Origin: JAWVFM01 sp963841455
GTDB lineage: Bacteria; Actinomycetota; Thermoleophilia; Solirubrobacterales; 70-9
DNA length: 64,000 nt
Assembly: GCA_963841455.1 (NCBI GenBank)
Contig: CAWJCU010000002.1
Location: 310,001-374,000, forward strand
Direction of reading: 5' to 3'
Made by a program: the position numbers and the translations under genes. Under the pieces are notes generated by a model. It was not told where the DNA came from, did not search any database, and was given only the letters and a program-made list of their open reading frames with translations. Position 1 is the first letter of the stretch. Each line of letters begins with the position of its first letter. Positions 7,502 to 15,634 of this stretch are shown piece after piece.

Positions 7502-8917
7502 ATGTCCGCTCGTCCCGGCACGGCCGAGAGCCCCCTGCGCGTCGCGATCGTCGGCGCCGGCCCAGCGGGGTTCTACGCTGCCGAGCACCTTCTGAAACCC
7601 GAGGACGTGCACGTCCACGTCGATCTATTCGACCGCCTGCCCACGCCATTTGGCCTGGTCCGCGCCGGCGTCGCGCCCGACCACCCGAAGATCAAGTCGG
7701 TCATCCGCGTCTACGAGAAGACGGCGGCCCGCGAGGGCTTCCGCTTCTTCGGTGGAATCGAGGTCGGCAAGCACCTGAGCGCCGCGGAGCTGGCCGAGCG
7801 CTACCACGCCGTGATCTACGCCTACGGCACCGGCACCGATCGCGAGCTCGGGATCCCGGGTGAGGACCTGGCGGGCAGCCACTCCGCCACGGAGTTCGTC
7901 GCCTGGTACAACGGCCACCCAGACTTCGCCGACCGTGAATACGACCTGAGCTGCGAACGTGTGGTCGTGGTCGGAAACGGCAACGTCGCAGCGGACGTCG
8001 CCCGCATGCTGGCGCTCACCCGCGACGAGCTCCAGGGCACCGACACCGCAGACCACTCGATCGACGTGCTAGCCGACTCCGGCGTTCGCGAGATCGTCGT
8101 CCTCGGACGCCGCGGTCCGGCGCAGGCCGCCTTCACGAACCCGGAGGTGCGCGAGCTCGGGGAGATGGTCGACGCCGACATCGTCATCGACCCAGGCGAG
8201 TGCGAGCTCGACGAGGCGAGCCGGGCGTGGCTCGACTCCGACGACGCCGAACCGACGAACCGGCGCAACGTCGCGATCCTCACCGAGTTCGCCTCGCGCG
8301 AGCCCGAGGGCAAGCCGAAGCGCATCGTGATGAAGTTCCTGCGCTCGCCGGTCGCGATCGAGGGCGACGACGGCGTCGAGCGGGTGGTACTCGGTGTCAA
8401 CGAGCTCGTCAAGGACGACTCCGGCGCGATCCGTGCCCGCGACACCGGCGAGCGCGAGACGATCGAGGCCGGGCTGGTGCTGCGGTCGATCGGCTACCGG
8501 GGGGTCGGGCTCGAGGGGCTTCCGTTCGACCACGGCCGCGGCACGATCGCGAACGAGGAGGGCCGCGTCGTCGAGCCGGACTCGGGTGAGCAGGTTGCCG
8601 GCCAATATGTAGTCGGATGGATCAAGCGCGGCCCCAGCGGCGTCATCGGCACGAACAAGAAGGACGCGCAGGAGACCGTCTCGCACATCCTCGAGGATCT
8701 CGAGGCCGACAAGATGCCCTCCCCCCGCGACGACGTCGAGCCGATCGAGACGCTGCTGGCCGAGCGCGCGCCGGACCACGTCGAGTGGAACGACTGGGAG
8801 CTCATTGACACGGCCGAGCAGGAGCGCGGTAAGCCGCACGGCCGCCCGCGGGTGAAGTTCGTGCGGATCGAGGAGATGCTCGAGGCCGCCGCCAAGGGCC
8901 AGCCGGTCGCCGGCTGA
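7502..8917 (+). CDS. fprA: Ferredoxin-NADP+ reductase, adrenodoxin-reductase type
   Basis: 471 residues, like mycobacterial FprA. The FAD site VAIVGAGPAGFYAAEHL starts at residue 14, followed by the family signature LPTPFGLVRAGVAPDH. The NADP site VVVVGNGNVAADVARML is near residue 160, and the late GYVG-type segment reads GWIKRGPSGVIGTNKKDAQ. It exchanges electrons between NADPH and ferredoxins in the cytoplasm. In this window it could serve the small ferredoxins of modules A and B and the pyruvate oxidoreductase. No frameshift; start supported by the upstream TACCCT. Confidence 0.93.
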   Translation: MSARPGTAESPLRVAIVGAGPAGFYAAEHLLKPEDVHVHVDLFDRLPTPFGLVRAGVAPDHPKIKSVIRVYEKTAAREGFRFFGGIEVGKHLSAAELAERYHAVIYAYGTGTDRELGIPGEDLAGSHSATEFVAWYNGHPDFADREYDLSCERVVVVGNGNVAADVARMLALTRDELQGTDTADHSIDVLADSGVREIVVLGRRGPAQAAFTNPEVRELGEMVDADIVIDPGECELDEASRAWLDSDDAEPTNRRNVAILTEFASREPEGKPKRIVMKFLRSPVAIEGDDGVERVVLGVNELVKDDSGAIRARDTGERETIEAGLVLRSIGYRGVGLEGLPFDHGRGTIANEEGRVVEPDSGEQVAGQYVVGWIKRGPSGVIGTNKKDAQETVSHILEDLEADKMPSPRDDVEPIETLLAERAPDHVEWNDWELIDTAEQERGKPHGRPRVKFVRIEEMLEAAAKGQPVAG

Positions 8918-8922
8918 CATCG

Positions 8923-9150
8923 GTGGCCGACCTCGCCGAGATCGAGCGCCTCATCGCCGCGGCGCTTCCGGGCGCCGAGGTCGAGGTCGTCGACGAGGGC
9001 GGTGGCGATCACCTGCGGGCGATCGTCGCGGCCCCCCAGTTCGCGGGCCGCAGCCGCATCGATCAGCACCGGATGGTTCGATCGCCGGTCCAGCACCTGA
9101 TGGACGACGGTTCGATCCACGCGCTGTCGATCGCGACGAAGCCGCTCTGA
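8923..9150 (+). CDS. BolA-like protein
   Basis: 75 residues, GTG start 5 bases after fprA, hence probably co-transcribed. ADLAEIERLIAAALPGAEVE matches the first helix of BolA, and HRMVRSPVQHLMDDGSIHAL corresponds to the conserved C-terminal helix with the His/Arg region used in [2Fe-2S] sharing with monothiol glutaredoxins. Role in Fe-S trafficking is known for the family. No glutaredoxin gene is near. Confidence 0.75.
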   Translation: MADLAEIERLIAAALPGAEVEVVDEGGGDHLRAIVAAPQFAGRSRIDQHRMVRSPVQHLMDDGSIHALSIATKPL

Positions 9151-9230
9151 GGGACCTCCTCCGGCCGCTACGTAATCCCTACGGAGTCGGAGCGAGGCCT
9201 CTCACCGATGATTTCTGGCCGGGGGCGGCC

Positions 9231-9236
9231 TACGGT
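9231..9236 (+). promoter_or_regulatory. Putative -10 (TACGGT) for leaderless osmC-like gene
   Basis: TACGGT is 6 bases upstream of ATG 9243, too close for a leader with a ribosome-binding site. Confidence 0.38.
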
Positions 9237-9242
9237 TGGTCG

Positions 9243-9668
9243 ATGCTCACCGCGACGGCAAATCGGATCGGTAGCTCCCTCGCCTACGAGGTGGACGTCA
9301 ACGGACGCCACGCCATCGTCACCGACGAGCCCGACGCCCTGGGCGGGACCGACACGGGCCCGGCGCCGCACGAGCTCCTACCCGCGGCCCTCGCCTCCTG
9401 CATCGGGACGATGATCGCCATGTACGCGGAGCGGCGCGGATGGGACGTCGACGAGGTGTCGGTCGAGGTCGCCTACGACACCGAGTCGACGCCACGCCGC
9501 TGCGAGATAGCGGTGCACGTTCCCGACGACCTCTCCGACGATCGGCGAAGGCAACTGGCGAAGGTCGCCGAGACCTGCCCGCTCCGGCGCGCGCTCGAGG
9601 CTGGATTCGTCTTCGAGGAGCGGCTCGTCAGCGGCTCGCCGCGCCTGGCGGCGGCGCCGGCGAGCTGA
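9243..9668 (+). CDS. OsmC/Ohr-family peroxide-handling protein
   Basis: 141 residues. The two catalytic Cys of the OsmC fold are present: AALASCIGTMIAMYAERRG (helix 2) and VAETCPLRRALE. GGTDTGPAPHELLPAALASC is the classic N-terminal block. These dimeric enzymes reduce organic hydroperoxides. The 3' end overlaps the convergent cyclase gene by 41 bp, so the C-terminus (about 13 residues) and the cyclase C-terminus are encoded on opposite strands of the same DNA. Confidence 0.88.
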   Translation: MLTATANRIGSSLAYEVDVNGRHAIVTDEPDALGGTDTGPAPHELLPAALASCIGTMIAMYAERRGWDVDEVSVEVAYDTESTPRRCEIAVHVPDDLSDDRRRQLAKVAETCPLRRALEAGFVFEERLVSGSPRLAAAPAS

Positions 9669-10758
9669 GGTCGAGCGCGTAGATCTCGAGCTTCTCGCGA
9701 AACCCGCGAATGCTCTTGGCGCCGAGGCTTCGCCACTCGAGCTCGGGTGAGGCCTCGGCGACCGGCGCGGTGGCCAGGAGCTCATCGCTTCGCGCGCGGC
9801 TCAACAGCCGCGAGGCGAGGTTGACGGCACGGCCGAAGTAGTCCCCGTCTCGGAAGACCGCGAGGCCATGGTGGAGGCCGGCGTGAAGGGCGGGGGCGTC
9901 GGCCCCCCGCATCGCGGCCGCAATCGCAAGCGCAGCCCGCGCGGCGGGCCCAGGTCCCGCGTAAGCGAGCATGAACCCGTCGCCCAGGGCCTTGACCAGG
10001 CGCCCGCGCTCGCCAACGTTTGCCTCCACGGCCGCTGCCAAGCGGTCCACCACCTCGAGCGCCGCCGCGTCCCCGTGGCGATTCGAGTAGGACGTGAAAT
10101 GGGAAAGGTCGCAGAACAGCAACGAGACCTCGGTGGTCCCGGGGACGAGGCCCTCCGCCTCGAGCTCGACCTCCCAGACCGCGGCCTGCGTAAGCTCATG
10201 CTCAAGCCTTCGCCGATGCACGCCGAGGAGCATCGGGTCGGCCAGGGGGAGGAGGATCTCGAACGCCTGCCTCGCCGCCGCGAGCGCCTCGAGTGGATTC
10301 GGGCTGACCTTTTCAATCCACGGACGAACCCGCGAGAGGAAGACGTGCACCTCGGTCTGGGCGATCCGGCCGAGCGCCTGGCCGTAGACACGCGAGACCT
10401 GGAGCCGCACCTCCTCGGGCCAAACGTCATCCAGGCGGCCGATCTCGCGGAATACATCAGCCTCCTCCGCGGTGAAGTACGGCTCGTCCGCGGCCGGCGC
10501 CGGAAGCCCGAACGCGCTCAGAATGGTCTGCACCTCGGCGACCGTCAGCCCGCCGTCGCTCTCGATCTCCGCCGCGCTCACCCGCCGGCGCTCTCGCTGG
10601 GGGTCGAGGACGCCCTCGAAGATCGCGTCGCCAACCCTCCCGAGCCGGGCAGCCTCCCTGATCTGCGCAGCGCTCACGCCGAGACGCAGCAGGCCGTCGA
10701 TCAGCCTGCGTTCCGCCGCTGTCGACCCGAGCTCAGCCGCGAGGCTCACGTCGCTCAC
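9628..10758 (-). CDS. Class III adenylate/guanylate cyclase
   Basis: 376 residues, GTG start. The N-terminal ~190 residues are helical without TM segments, resembling the regulatory domain of soluble mycobacterial cyclases such as the pH-sensing Rv1264 type (inferred from layout). The catalytic domain follows: VSLLFCDLSHFTSYS holds the first metal Asp, VKALGDGFMLAY the second Asp with the substrate Lys, and FGRAVNLASRLLS the transition-state Asn/Arg pair. All key residues are therefore kept, so it should make a cyclic nucleotide. The cNMP-binding protein in the hydrogenase operon (18132) is a possible recipient of the signal. Confidence 0.85.
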   Translation of the reverse strand: MSDVSLAAELGSTAAERRLIDGLLRLGVSAAQIREAARLGRVGDAIFEGVLDPQRERRRVSAAEIESDGGLTVAEVQTILSAFGLPAPAADEPYFTAEEADVFREIGRLDDVWPEEVRLQVSRVYGQALGRIAQTEVHVFLSRVRPWIEKVSPNPLEALAAARQAFEILLPLADPMLLGVHRRRLEHELTQAAVWEVELEAEGLVPGTTEVSLLFCDLSHFTSYSNRHGDAAALEVVDRLAAAVEANVGERGRLVKALGDGFMLAYAGPGPAARAALAIAAAMRGADAPALHAGLHHGLAVFRDGDYFGRAVNLASRLLSRARSDELLATAPVAEASPELEWRSLGAKSIRGFREKLEIYALDLSSPAPPPGAASR

Positions 10759-10846
10759 GGGTCAATCGTGACGGGGCACACGCGGCGGGGCATCGTCGGC
10801 CACCACTGAGGCAGCTACGGACTAATACTGAATGACGCGAACCGCT

Positions 10847-11425
10847 CTAGACGGATGGTCTCGGGGCGCCTCCGGCACGGTTGGTCCAGAACCGTCGTGC
10901 CGCATATCCGACGCGCCAGACGGAGAGGCCGGCGAGGAGCACGATGCTGAGAGCCAGCCAGACGCGGAGCCAGGTTGTTTGCCCGTCGGTGCCGGCGCCG
11001 AGAACGTGAGCGACCGCGAGCGCGTACGCGACGATCATCAGGCGATGGGCGTGTCGCCAGAGGCGCGTGCCGATCCTGCGGCGCACGAAGAAGCTCAGCC
11101 CGAAGAGGGCGGTGAGGTAACCGGAGACGACCCCGAGCCCGATCCAAAGCGGACGGTACGGAAAGCCGAAGGGCGCTGCGATCTGCGTCGGGCCGACGTC
11201 GAGCCACGGATCCCCGAGGAGCGTGATTCCGTGCACGGCGACCGCGACGATCGCGATCACGGCTGACTGCCTGTGCAGGGCGGCGAGGCCCGGCCGACGG
11301 ATGATTCGGCCGCTGACCGCCAGCGCCATCGCTGCCGAGAACGTGACGAACGCAAGCGCTACGAGTCCGGAAGCCCGGCTCGCGAGCCACCAGGCGTGGG
11401 CCGAGAGGCTGGTGTCGATCATCAC
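10847..11425 (-). CDS. Ferric-reductase-like diheme transmembrane protein (orphan copy, FRD-1)
   Basis: 192 residues, ATG 11425 (or 11422), six predicted TM segments. Two His pairs have the spacing of bis-heme b ferric reductases: H-x13-H (LHRQ...AVHG) and H-x12-H (AHRL...VAHV), the second followed by LGAGTD. There is no FAD or NAD domain, so electrons must come from a partner protein. It is one of four paralogues in the window; the other three sit with apbE genes, this one does not. The 5' side faces a 13-bp inverted repeat and a divergent secreted-protein gene. Confidence 0.8.
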   Translation of the reverse strand: MMIDTSLSAHAWWLASRASGLVALAFVTFSAAMALAVSGRIIRRPGLAALHRQSAVIAIVAVAVHGITLLGDPWLDVGPTQIAAPFGFPYRPLWIGLGVVSGYLTALFGLSFFVRRRIGTRLWRHAHRLMIVAYALAVAHVLGAGTDGQTTWLRVWLALSIVLLAGLSVWRVGYAARRFWTNRAGGAPRPSV

Positions 11426-11455
11426 CAGGCGATCGTGACACCCGGTGCATTAGGA

Positions 11456-11499
11456 GCGGGCAAGGGGATCCGCCGACCGCTTGCCTTCCCCTTGCCCGC
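11456..11499. repeat. Perfect 13-bp inverted repeat between divergent genes
   Basis: GCGGGCAAGGGGA (11456-11468) and TCCCCTTGCCCGC (11487-11499) are perfect arms separated by 18 bases, placed 31 bp upstream of the FRD-1 start and 79 bp upstream of the secreted-protein start. Either a regulator operator serving both genes or an RNA hairpin; the long spacing favours a two-half-site operator. Confidence 0.55.
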
Positions 11500-11528
11500 A
11501 GTTTCGCTGCCGCTGGGTTCCGCCGCCC

Positions 11529-11534
11529 TAGGGT
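11529..11534 (+). promoter_or_regulatory. Putative -10 (TAGGGT) of the small secreted protein gene
   Basis: TAGGGT lies 43 bases before GTG 11578. The leader then contains a strong GAAGGAGG Shine-Dalgarno (about 11566-11573), unlike the leaderless genes nearby. Confidence 0.4.
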
Positions 11535-11577
11535 CGCCGCGCGGAACTCGAAGCCAACCACCTCCGAAGGAGGCCAA

Positions 11578-11952
11578 GTGAAACGCTCCCTCTCGGCGGC
11601 CGCGATGGTCGCTGTGCTCGTCGTTGCCATGACCGCTTCGGCGTTTGCCGCCGGAACGTTCGCCACCAACCTGTCGATCAAGTACTCGCGCCACGCGGGC
11701 GGCCACTTCTCGGGCGGGGTCTCCTCGCCGAAGGGCGCCTGCGTTGCCGGCCGCAAGGTCACCGTCTACCGTAAGCGGAGCGGATCCGATCCCGCGACCG
11801 GCTCAGGCTCGACGAGCGGGAGCGGCACCTGGCACGTCAATCCCTCCGGCCCGGTCGCGAAGGGCGACTACTACGCCCGAACCCCGGCGGTCCACCTCGG
11901 CTCCGGGCGCACCTGCGCCGCGGCCACCTCGGTCACCACGCACGCCTCCTGA
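11578..11952 (+). CDS. Small secreted protein of unknown function
   Basis: 124 residues, GTG start with strong upstream GAAGGAGG. A clear Sec signal peptide (basic KR, hydrophobic core, SAFAA cleavage region near residue 25) is followed by a Gly/Ser-rich body with two Cys (KGACVAG and GRTCAAAT) that could form a disulfide. The extreme C-terminus, SVTTHAS, resembles the V-T-T-H-T-S motif of small proteins in the ApbE-FRD modules. It shares an intergenic region and inverted repeat with FRD-1. I do not recognise a family; an extracytoplasmic partner role is speculative. Confidence 0.6.
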   Translation: MKRSLSAAAMVAVLVVAMTASAFAAGTFATNLSIKYSRHAGGHFSGGVSSPKGACVAGRKVTVYRKRSGSDPATGSGSTSGSGTWHVNPSGPVAKGDYYARTPAVHLGSGRTCAAATSVTTHAS

Positions 11953-12038
11953 GCCAACGGCGCGGCGCCGGATGCCGCCGCCCGAAGGGCTTCCCGTCCT
12001 CTAACTCGGCCCTGGCCGGGGCGTTGCCGATGACCCCC

Positions 12039-12044
12039 TACGGT
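12039..12044 (+). promoter_or_regulatory. Putative -10 (TACGGT) for a leaderless transcript
   Basis: TACGGT is 7 bases before ATG 12052, repeating the TANNNT spacing pattern; the preceding bases contain no ribosome-binding site. Confidence 0.38.
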
Positions 12045-12051
12045 CGCTGAC

Positions 12052-12543
12052 ATGTCCCGACGCCTGATCCTCGTGGTCGCAAACGAAACGCTGGAGGGCC
12101 CGGCGGTACGCGAGGTGGTGAGACAGCGCGGCGCCCGGGCGGAGGTCCTGGTGGTCGCGCCGGCACTCAACTCGCGCCTTCGGCATTGGCTGTCCGACGA
12201 GGACCCCGCTCGCGCGGCGGCCGAGCGCCGGCTAGGCCGCTGCCTCGATCGCCTTCGCGCTGCAGGAGTACCTGCGCGCGGCAGGATCGGTGACTGCGAT
12301 CCGATGCGGGCGATCGAGGACGTGTTCGCGACCTACGACCCCGCCGAGATAGTGATCGCCACCCACCCCCGGGCGCGCTCCCACTGGCTGGAGCGCGATC
12401 TCGTCGGTCGCGTCCTGCGCCGCTTCAGGCGACCGGTCGTCCACGTCGTCGTCAAGGAGCGCGGCCGGCTCGAGGCTGGTGCGGCGAACTACGGATGCGA
12501 TACCGGGCGCACAGCGGATGTCGCGGCCGGGGCGCGGACGTAG
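12052..12543 (+). CDS. Universal-stress-like alpha/beta nucleotide-binding domain protein
   Basis: 163 residues. RRLILVVANETLEGPAV starts a Rossmann-like strand-loop, EVLVVAPALNSRL and EIVIATHPRARSHWLERDLV follow. The pattern resembles the UspA-like domains of actinobacterial permease-associated proteins. The G-x2-G-x9-G(S/T) ATP signature of true UspA is absent. It precedes the cytochrome b genes by 10 bp, so it may be the first gene of that operon; a functional link is unknown. Confidence 0.5.
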   Translation: MSRRLILVVANETLEGPAVREVVRQRGARAEVLVVAPALNSRLRHWLSDEDPARAAAERRLGRCLDRLRAAGVPARGRIGDCDPMRAIEDVFATYDPAEIVIATHPRARSHWLERDLVGRVLRRFRRPVVHVVVKERGRLEAGAANYGCDTGRTADVAAGART

Positions 12544-12553
12544 CCTCGCCGTC

Positions 12554-12724
12554 GTGCAGGTGCTCGGGTCCCTAATCGACCTCAACACCCCGGCCCACTA
12601 CGTCCACTGGCACTTTTTCCAGATGTCGGTGGCGAACGTCGTCGTGATGCTCCTGATGATCGCGGTCTTCATCGCGGTCATTCTGCTGCCGTTCCCGACG
12701 CGAGGAAGGGACGTCGATGGCTGA
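12554..12724 (+). CDS. Small single-TM protein of the cytochrome b operon
   Basis: 56 residues from GTG 12554. After a short His/Phe-rich segment (HYVHWHFFQMSVANV) comes one strongly hydrophobic helix (about residues 25-46) and a polar tail ending RGRDVDG. Its stop overlaps the cytochrome b start by 8 bases, so translation is coupled. Probably a small structural or heme-stabilising subunit of the cytochrome b complex; that is inference from linkage only. Confidence 0.6.
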   Translation: MQVLGSLIDLNTPAHYVHWHFFQMSVANVVVMLLMIAVFIAVILLPFPTRGRDVDG

Positions 12725-13388
12725 GCCGGCGAAGCCCGGCGGTCAGGCGGGCGAGCGGCGCATGTGGACCGAGCGGGTTCGCAGCCGGGCCGTATCAGCG
12801 TTGCCGCCGGAGAAGCTCCTCCCCGATACCCAGCCGGGCTACGTGGCCAACTGGATCTACGTCTTCGGCGTCGCAACGATCGCATCGCTCATCGTCGTCA
12901 TCACCTCGGGCGTGATCCTCGGCATCAAGGGGCCGACCTGGTGGCACGTTTCGAGCGTCGGCCACTTCTTCAACAGCCTTCACCTCTGGGGCGTCGAGGT
13001 CTTCTTCTTCACGATGGTCGTCCACCTGTGGGGCAAGTTCTTCATGGGTGCCTGGCGCGGAGGGCGCTCGTGGACATGGGTCACCGGCGCGGTGCTGTTC
13101 CTGATCGCGATCGGCACCGCCTTCACCGGCTACCTCTCGCAGCAGAACTTCGACTCGCAATGGATCGCGAGCGAAGGCAAGGACGGCCTCAACTCGGTCG
13201 GCATCGGGAGCTTCTTCAACGTCATCGACTTCGGCCAGATGTACACGTTCCACGTCATCCTGCTGCCCGTCGCCGTCGTCGCGCTGGTGGCGTGGCACGT
13301 CTTGCTCGTGCGCAAGCACGGCGTCGTCCCTCCCTACCCGGCGAAGCAACGGGCTGTGGGCGCCGGGACGGATGAGGGCGGCCCATGA
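12717..13388 (+). CDS. Cytochrome b, N-terminal (diheme) subunit
   Basis: 223 residues, the size of cytochrome b6-type subunits. Four TM helices; the His pairs for two b hemes are visible in HFFNSLHLWGVEVFFFTMVV followed by HLW, and in FHVILLPVAVVALVAWHVLL. IGTAFTGYLSQQ is the helix C region including the GY motif near the quinol site. It would pass electrons from quinol through two hemes across the membrane. Overlaps the small TM gene upstream and the C-terminal subunit downstream (ATGA). No Rieske, cytochrome c or c1 gene is in the window, so its partner is unknown. Confidence 0.88.
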   Translation: MAEPAKPGGQAGERRMWTERVRSRAVSALPPEKLLPDTQPGYVANWIYVFGVATIASLIVVITSGVILGIKGPTWWHVSSVGHFFNSLHLWGVEVFFFTMVVHLWGKFFMGAWRGGRSWTWVTGAVLFLIAIGTAFTGYLSQQNFDSQWIASEGKDGLNSVGIGSFFNVIDFGQMYTFHVILLPVAVVALVAWHVLLVRKHGVVPPYPAKQRAVGAGTDEGGP

Positions 13389-14338
13389 GCGCGGCGGCCA
13401 AGACCCCCGACTACGACGACCGCGAGTGGCGCGGCCGCTATGTCCGCTACGACCTTCTGAAGGAGTTCGCGGTCGCCCTCGGCGTGATCACGGCGCTGAC
13501 GGTCGTCCTCGCAATCCTCTTCTCCTCGCCCGACGACCAGCCGGCCACGATCCAGCAGTGGGCGCGGGCGGATTCCGCCGACTTCCTCGCAACGGCCGTG
13601 ACCGAGCTCGACGGCTCGAGCGAGATCGCGAACTACGGGCCCCCGTACACCCACACTCCAGACGCGACGCAGAAGATCGGCCCGCTCGATCTCCAGAGCG
13701 CGGCTGGGGTCCATATCCCCGTCGACACCGCGAAGGACTTCGTCCTCAACCCGCTGCACAGCATCCCCGGCAACCTCGCCCTTCGCCGCGCCCTCGTCCG
13801 CTATCAGGCGGCGCCGCCCGCGCTGCAGAAGCGCTGGACAGACGCCTACACGAAGGCCCTCGGCAAGGCGCGCTTCCCCGACGGGCTTCCGCTGGTTCCA
13901 CCCGGTCGCTACGGGCCGGTTGCGCCGATGATGAGGTCTCTCGTCGGCCTGGCACGCAGCGGCGGCCTCGACGGCGCCCTGCTGACCAACTCGCAGTTCT
14001 ACCAAACGAACTACACGAAGCCGCTCCTGTTCCTCTCCGGCGGCGGCTACTTCGAGTCGCTGGCGACAAAGCAGCACCTGCTCGGCACCCAGTGGGGAAT
14101 GATGAACGAGACCGGGAGCTATCCGGGGCAGGTGTGGCTGTGGCTCTACACCTTCTGGTACCAGGTCGAGCCGTTCAAGAGCTCTCCGAACGCCGACGCT
14201 CTGATCTTCGCCCTGATGATGGGGCTCTCGGCCGCCTTCATCTGCATCCCGTTCATCCCGGGACTTCGAGGCCTGCCGCGGTACCTCGGCGTCCACCGCG
14301 TCATCTGGCGCGACCACTACAAGCGGGCCGAGGGCTGA
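13385..14338 (+). CDS. Cytochrome b C-terminal-like subunit with extracytoplasmic insert
   Basis: 317 residues. One TM helix near residues 28-48 (FAVALGVITALTVVLAILF), then about 200 residues likely outside the membrane, and two C-terminal TM segments ending GLPRYLGVHRVIWRDHYK. Position and helix content correspond to a subunit IV or cytochrome b C-terminal partner, but the long loop between helices is unusual and contains no heme c motif (CxxCH) or Rieske Cys/His. It starts by ATGA overlap with cytochrome b. The loop may dock an unknown electron acceptor. Confidence 0.65.
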   Translation: MSAAAKTPDYDDREWRGRYVRYDLLKEFAVALGVITALTVVLAILFSSPDDQPATIQQWARADSADFLATAVTELDGSSEIANYGPPYTHTPDATQKIGPLDLQSAAGVHIPVDTAKDFVLNPLHSIPGNLALRRALVRYQAAPPALQKRWTDAYTKALGKARFPDGLPLVPPGRYGPVAPMMRSLVGLARSGGLDGALLTNSQFYQTNYTKPLLFLSGGGYFESLATKQHLLGTQWGMMNETGSYPGQVWLWLYTFWYQVEPFKSSPNADALIFALMMGLSAAFICIPFIPGLRGLPRYLGVHRVIWRDHYKRAEG

Positions 14339-14346
14339 GGCAAGGC

Positions 14347-15060
14347 CTAACGGCGTCGCTCGGCGCGGGCTTTGAACCCGAGCAGCATCCGCCGCTCCAT
14401 CAGGAAGTGCGGCAGCTCTATGAGCGCGACGTAGTAAACGGTTGAGGCGAGCCCGCGGGGGCGCCGACCACGGACGATCGGGCGCGTGCGCCCGCCGGCG
14501 AGGGGTTCGAGGACCCAAGTGCCCCAATCCTTGAGGCCAAGCGCCCGTCCCGGCTCGAATCTCGTCACCTCGAGACCGATCGCCGGATGGAGCATGACCG
14601 TCTCGCCGACCACCCGATGCTGCCACTCGGGGTGTATCCGATCCGCATTTCGCATCTCGCATCCGGCCAGGTTCTCGAGCCATTCGTAGCTGTAGAAGCC
14701 GCCGCGATCCTGGCCGAGCTGGGCAACCCACGGCCAAACCTCGTCCGCCGGCGCGTTGACGGTGACGGCCCGGGTCGTCTGGCCGGCGGGGTCGGGCACC
14801 TCTTCATCGCCCGGCAAGGGCGCACCGGCCTCGGCCTCACTCGCTCCCCAGTCGGGCATCCACCGGCGCACCGCGAGGCAGTAGCCGGCGGCCGCGGCGA
14901 GGCCGGCTATCGCCGGCGGCGGCGGCCGGCGGCCGCGTCGCAGAGCGCAAGCTGCGGCGGTGGTGCTCGCCGCGGCAACGCCCGCGAGGGCGGCCGACCC
15001 ACCGATCACGACGGCGGCCGCGCGCGCGGCCTCGACCGGGCGAAGCCGAGCCAGCCTCAA
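14347..15060 (-). CDS. SRPBCC-fold membrane-anchored protein
   Basis: 237 residues. N-terminal hydrophobic stretch (about residues 12-65, two helices), then a START/polyketide-cyclase-like domain opening with TRAVTVNAPADEVWPWVAQL and GFYSYEWLENLAG, followed by EVTRFEPGRALGL. Ligand unknown; the fold binds hydrophobic molecules. Convergent with the cytochrome b operon (8 bp gap) and upstream, on the same strand, of nothing obvious. Confidence 0.68.
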   Translation of the reverse strand: MRLARLRPVEAARAAAVVIGGSAALAGVAAASTTAAACALRRGRRPPPPAIAGLAAAAGYCLAVRRWMPDWGASEAEAGAPLPGDEEVPDPAGQTTRAVTVNAPADEVWPWVAQLGQDRGGFYSYEWLENLAGCEMRNADRIHPEWQHRVVGETVMLHPAIGLEVTRFEPGRALGLKDWGTWVLEPLAGGRTRPIVRGRRPRGLASTVYYVALIELPHFLMERRMLLGFKARAERRR

Positions 15061-15100
15061 CGCATCCGCCGTCGCGGTATCAGCCGTAGCCGGCAGCGCC

Positions 15101-15592
15101 TCAGCCTCCGGCGAGCTCAGCGGCGATGGCTCGGGCCCATTCGCGGATCGCGTCCCAATCGCGGAAATCGCCCTCCGGCGCCTTCAGCGCCCGAACGAGC
15201 AGGCGCTCGCCGACGCTCAGTCGCTCGCGGTCGAGCTTGCCCGCGAAGACAATGTGCGAGCGAGCTCCGGTCTCGGACATCAACTCGTCGAGGTCCGCCG
15301 GCTCGCCGGACGGCTGCGGGTCCTCGTCGCCGAGCGGGCCGCTGCTGAACAGCCAGACCGGTCGTTCGCGAAGTCCCGGGGCAGCTTCGGCTACCAGTCG
15401 GCGGATCGGCTTCAACCAATGACCGGCATAGACCGCGCTTCCGGCGACGATTGCGTCGGCTTCGCCGAGCTCGGTGCCATCAGCCTCGACCGCTCTTGCT
15501 TCGAGCCCGGCGCCGATGAGCTCCTCGGCCACCGCCCCCGCGATCTCCTCGGTGCTGCCGTACTTGCTCGCGAAGACGACGAGTACCGTCAT
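15101..15592 (-). CDS. Flavodoxin-domain protein
   Basis: 163 residues from ATG 15592, which places the FMN phosphate loop at the N-terminus as usual (VFASKYGSTEEIAGAVAEEL). GSAVYAGHWLKPIRRLV is the second FMN-contacting region, and a third lies at VWLFSSGPLG. The layout matches the HemG/menaquinone-dependent protoporphyrinogen oxidase-like flavodoxins as well as generic electron carriers, so substrate is open. It may exchange electrons with FprA or the hydrogenase. Divergent from the membrane protein at 15635, 42 bp away. Confidence 0.82.
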   Translation of the reverse strand: MTVLVVFASKYGSTEEIAGAVAEELIGAGLEARAVEADGTELGEADAIVAGSAVYAGHWLKPIRRLVAEAAPGLRERPVWLFSSGPLGDEDPQPSGEPADLDELMSETGARSHIVFAGKLDRERLSVGERLLVRALKAPEGDFRDWDAIREWARAIAAELAGG

Positions 15593-15634
15593 CGCAATCT
15601 CGCAGTCGCCCTCATCCCGCCTCAGACTAGACAC

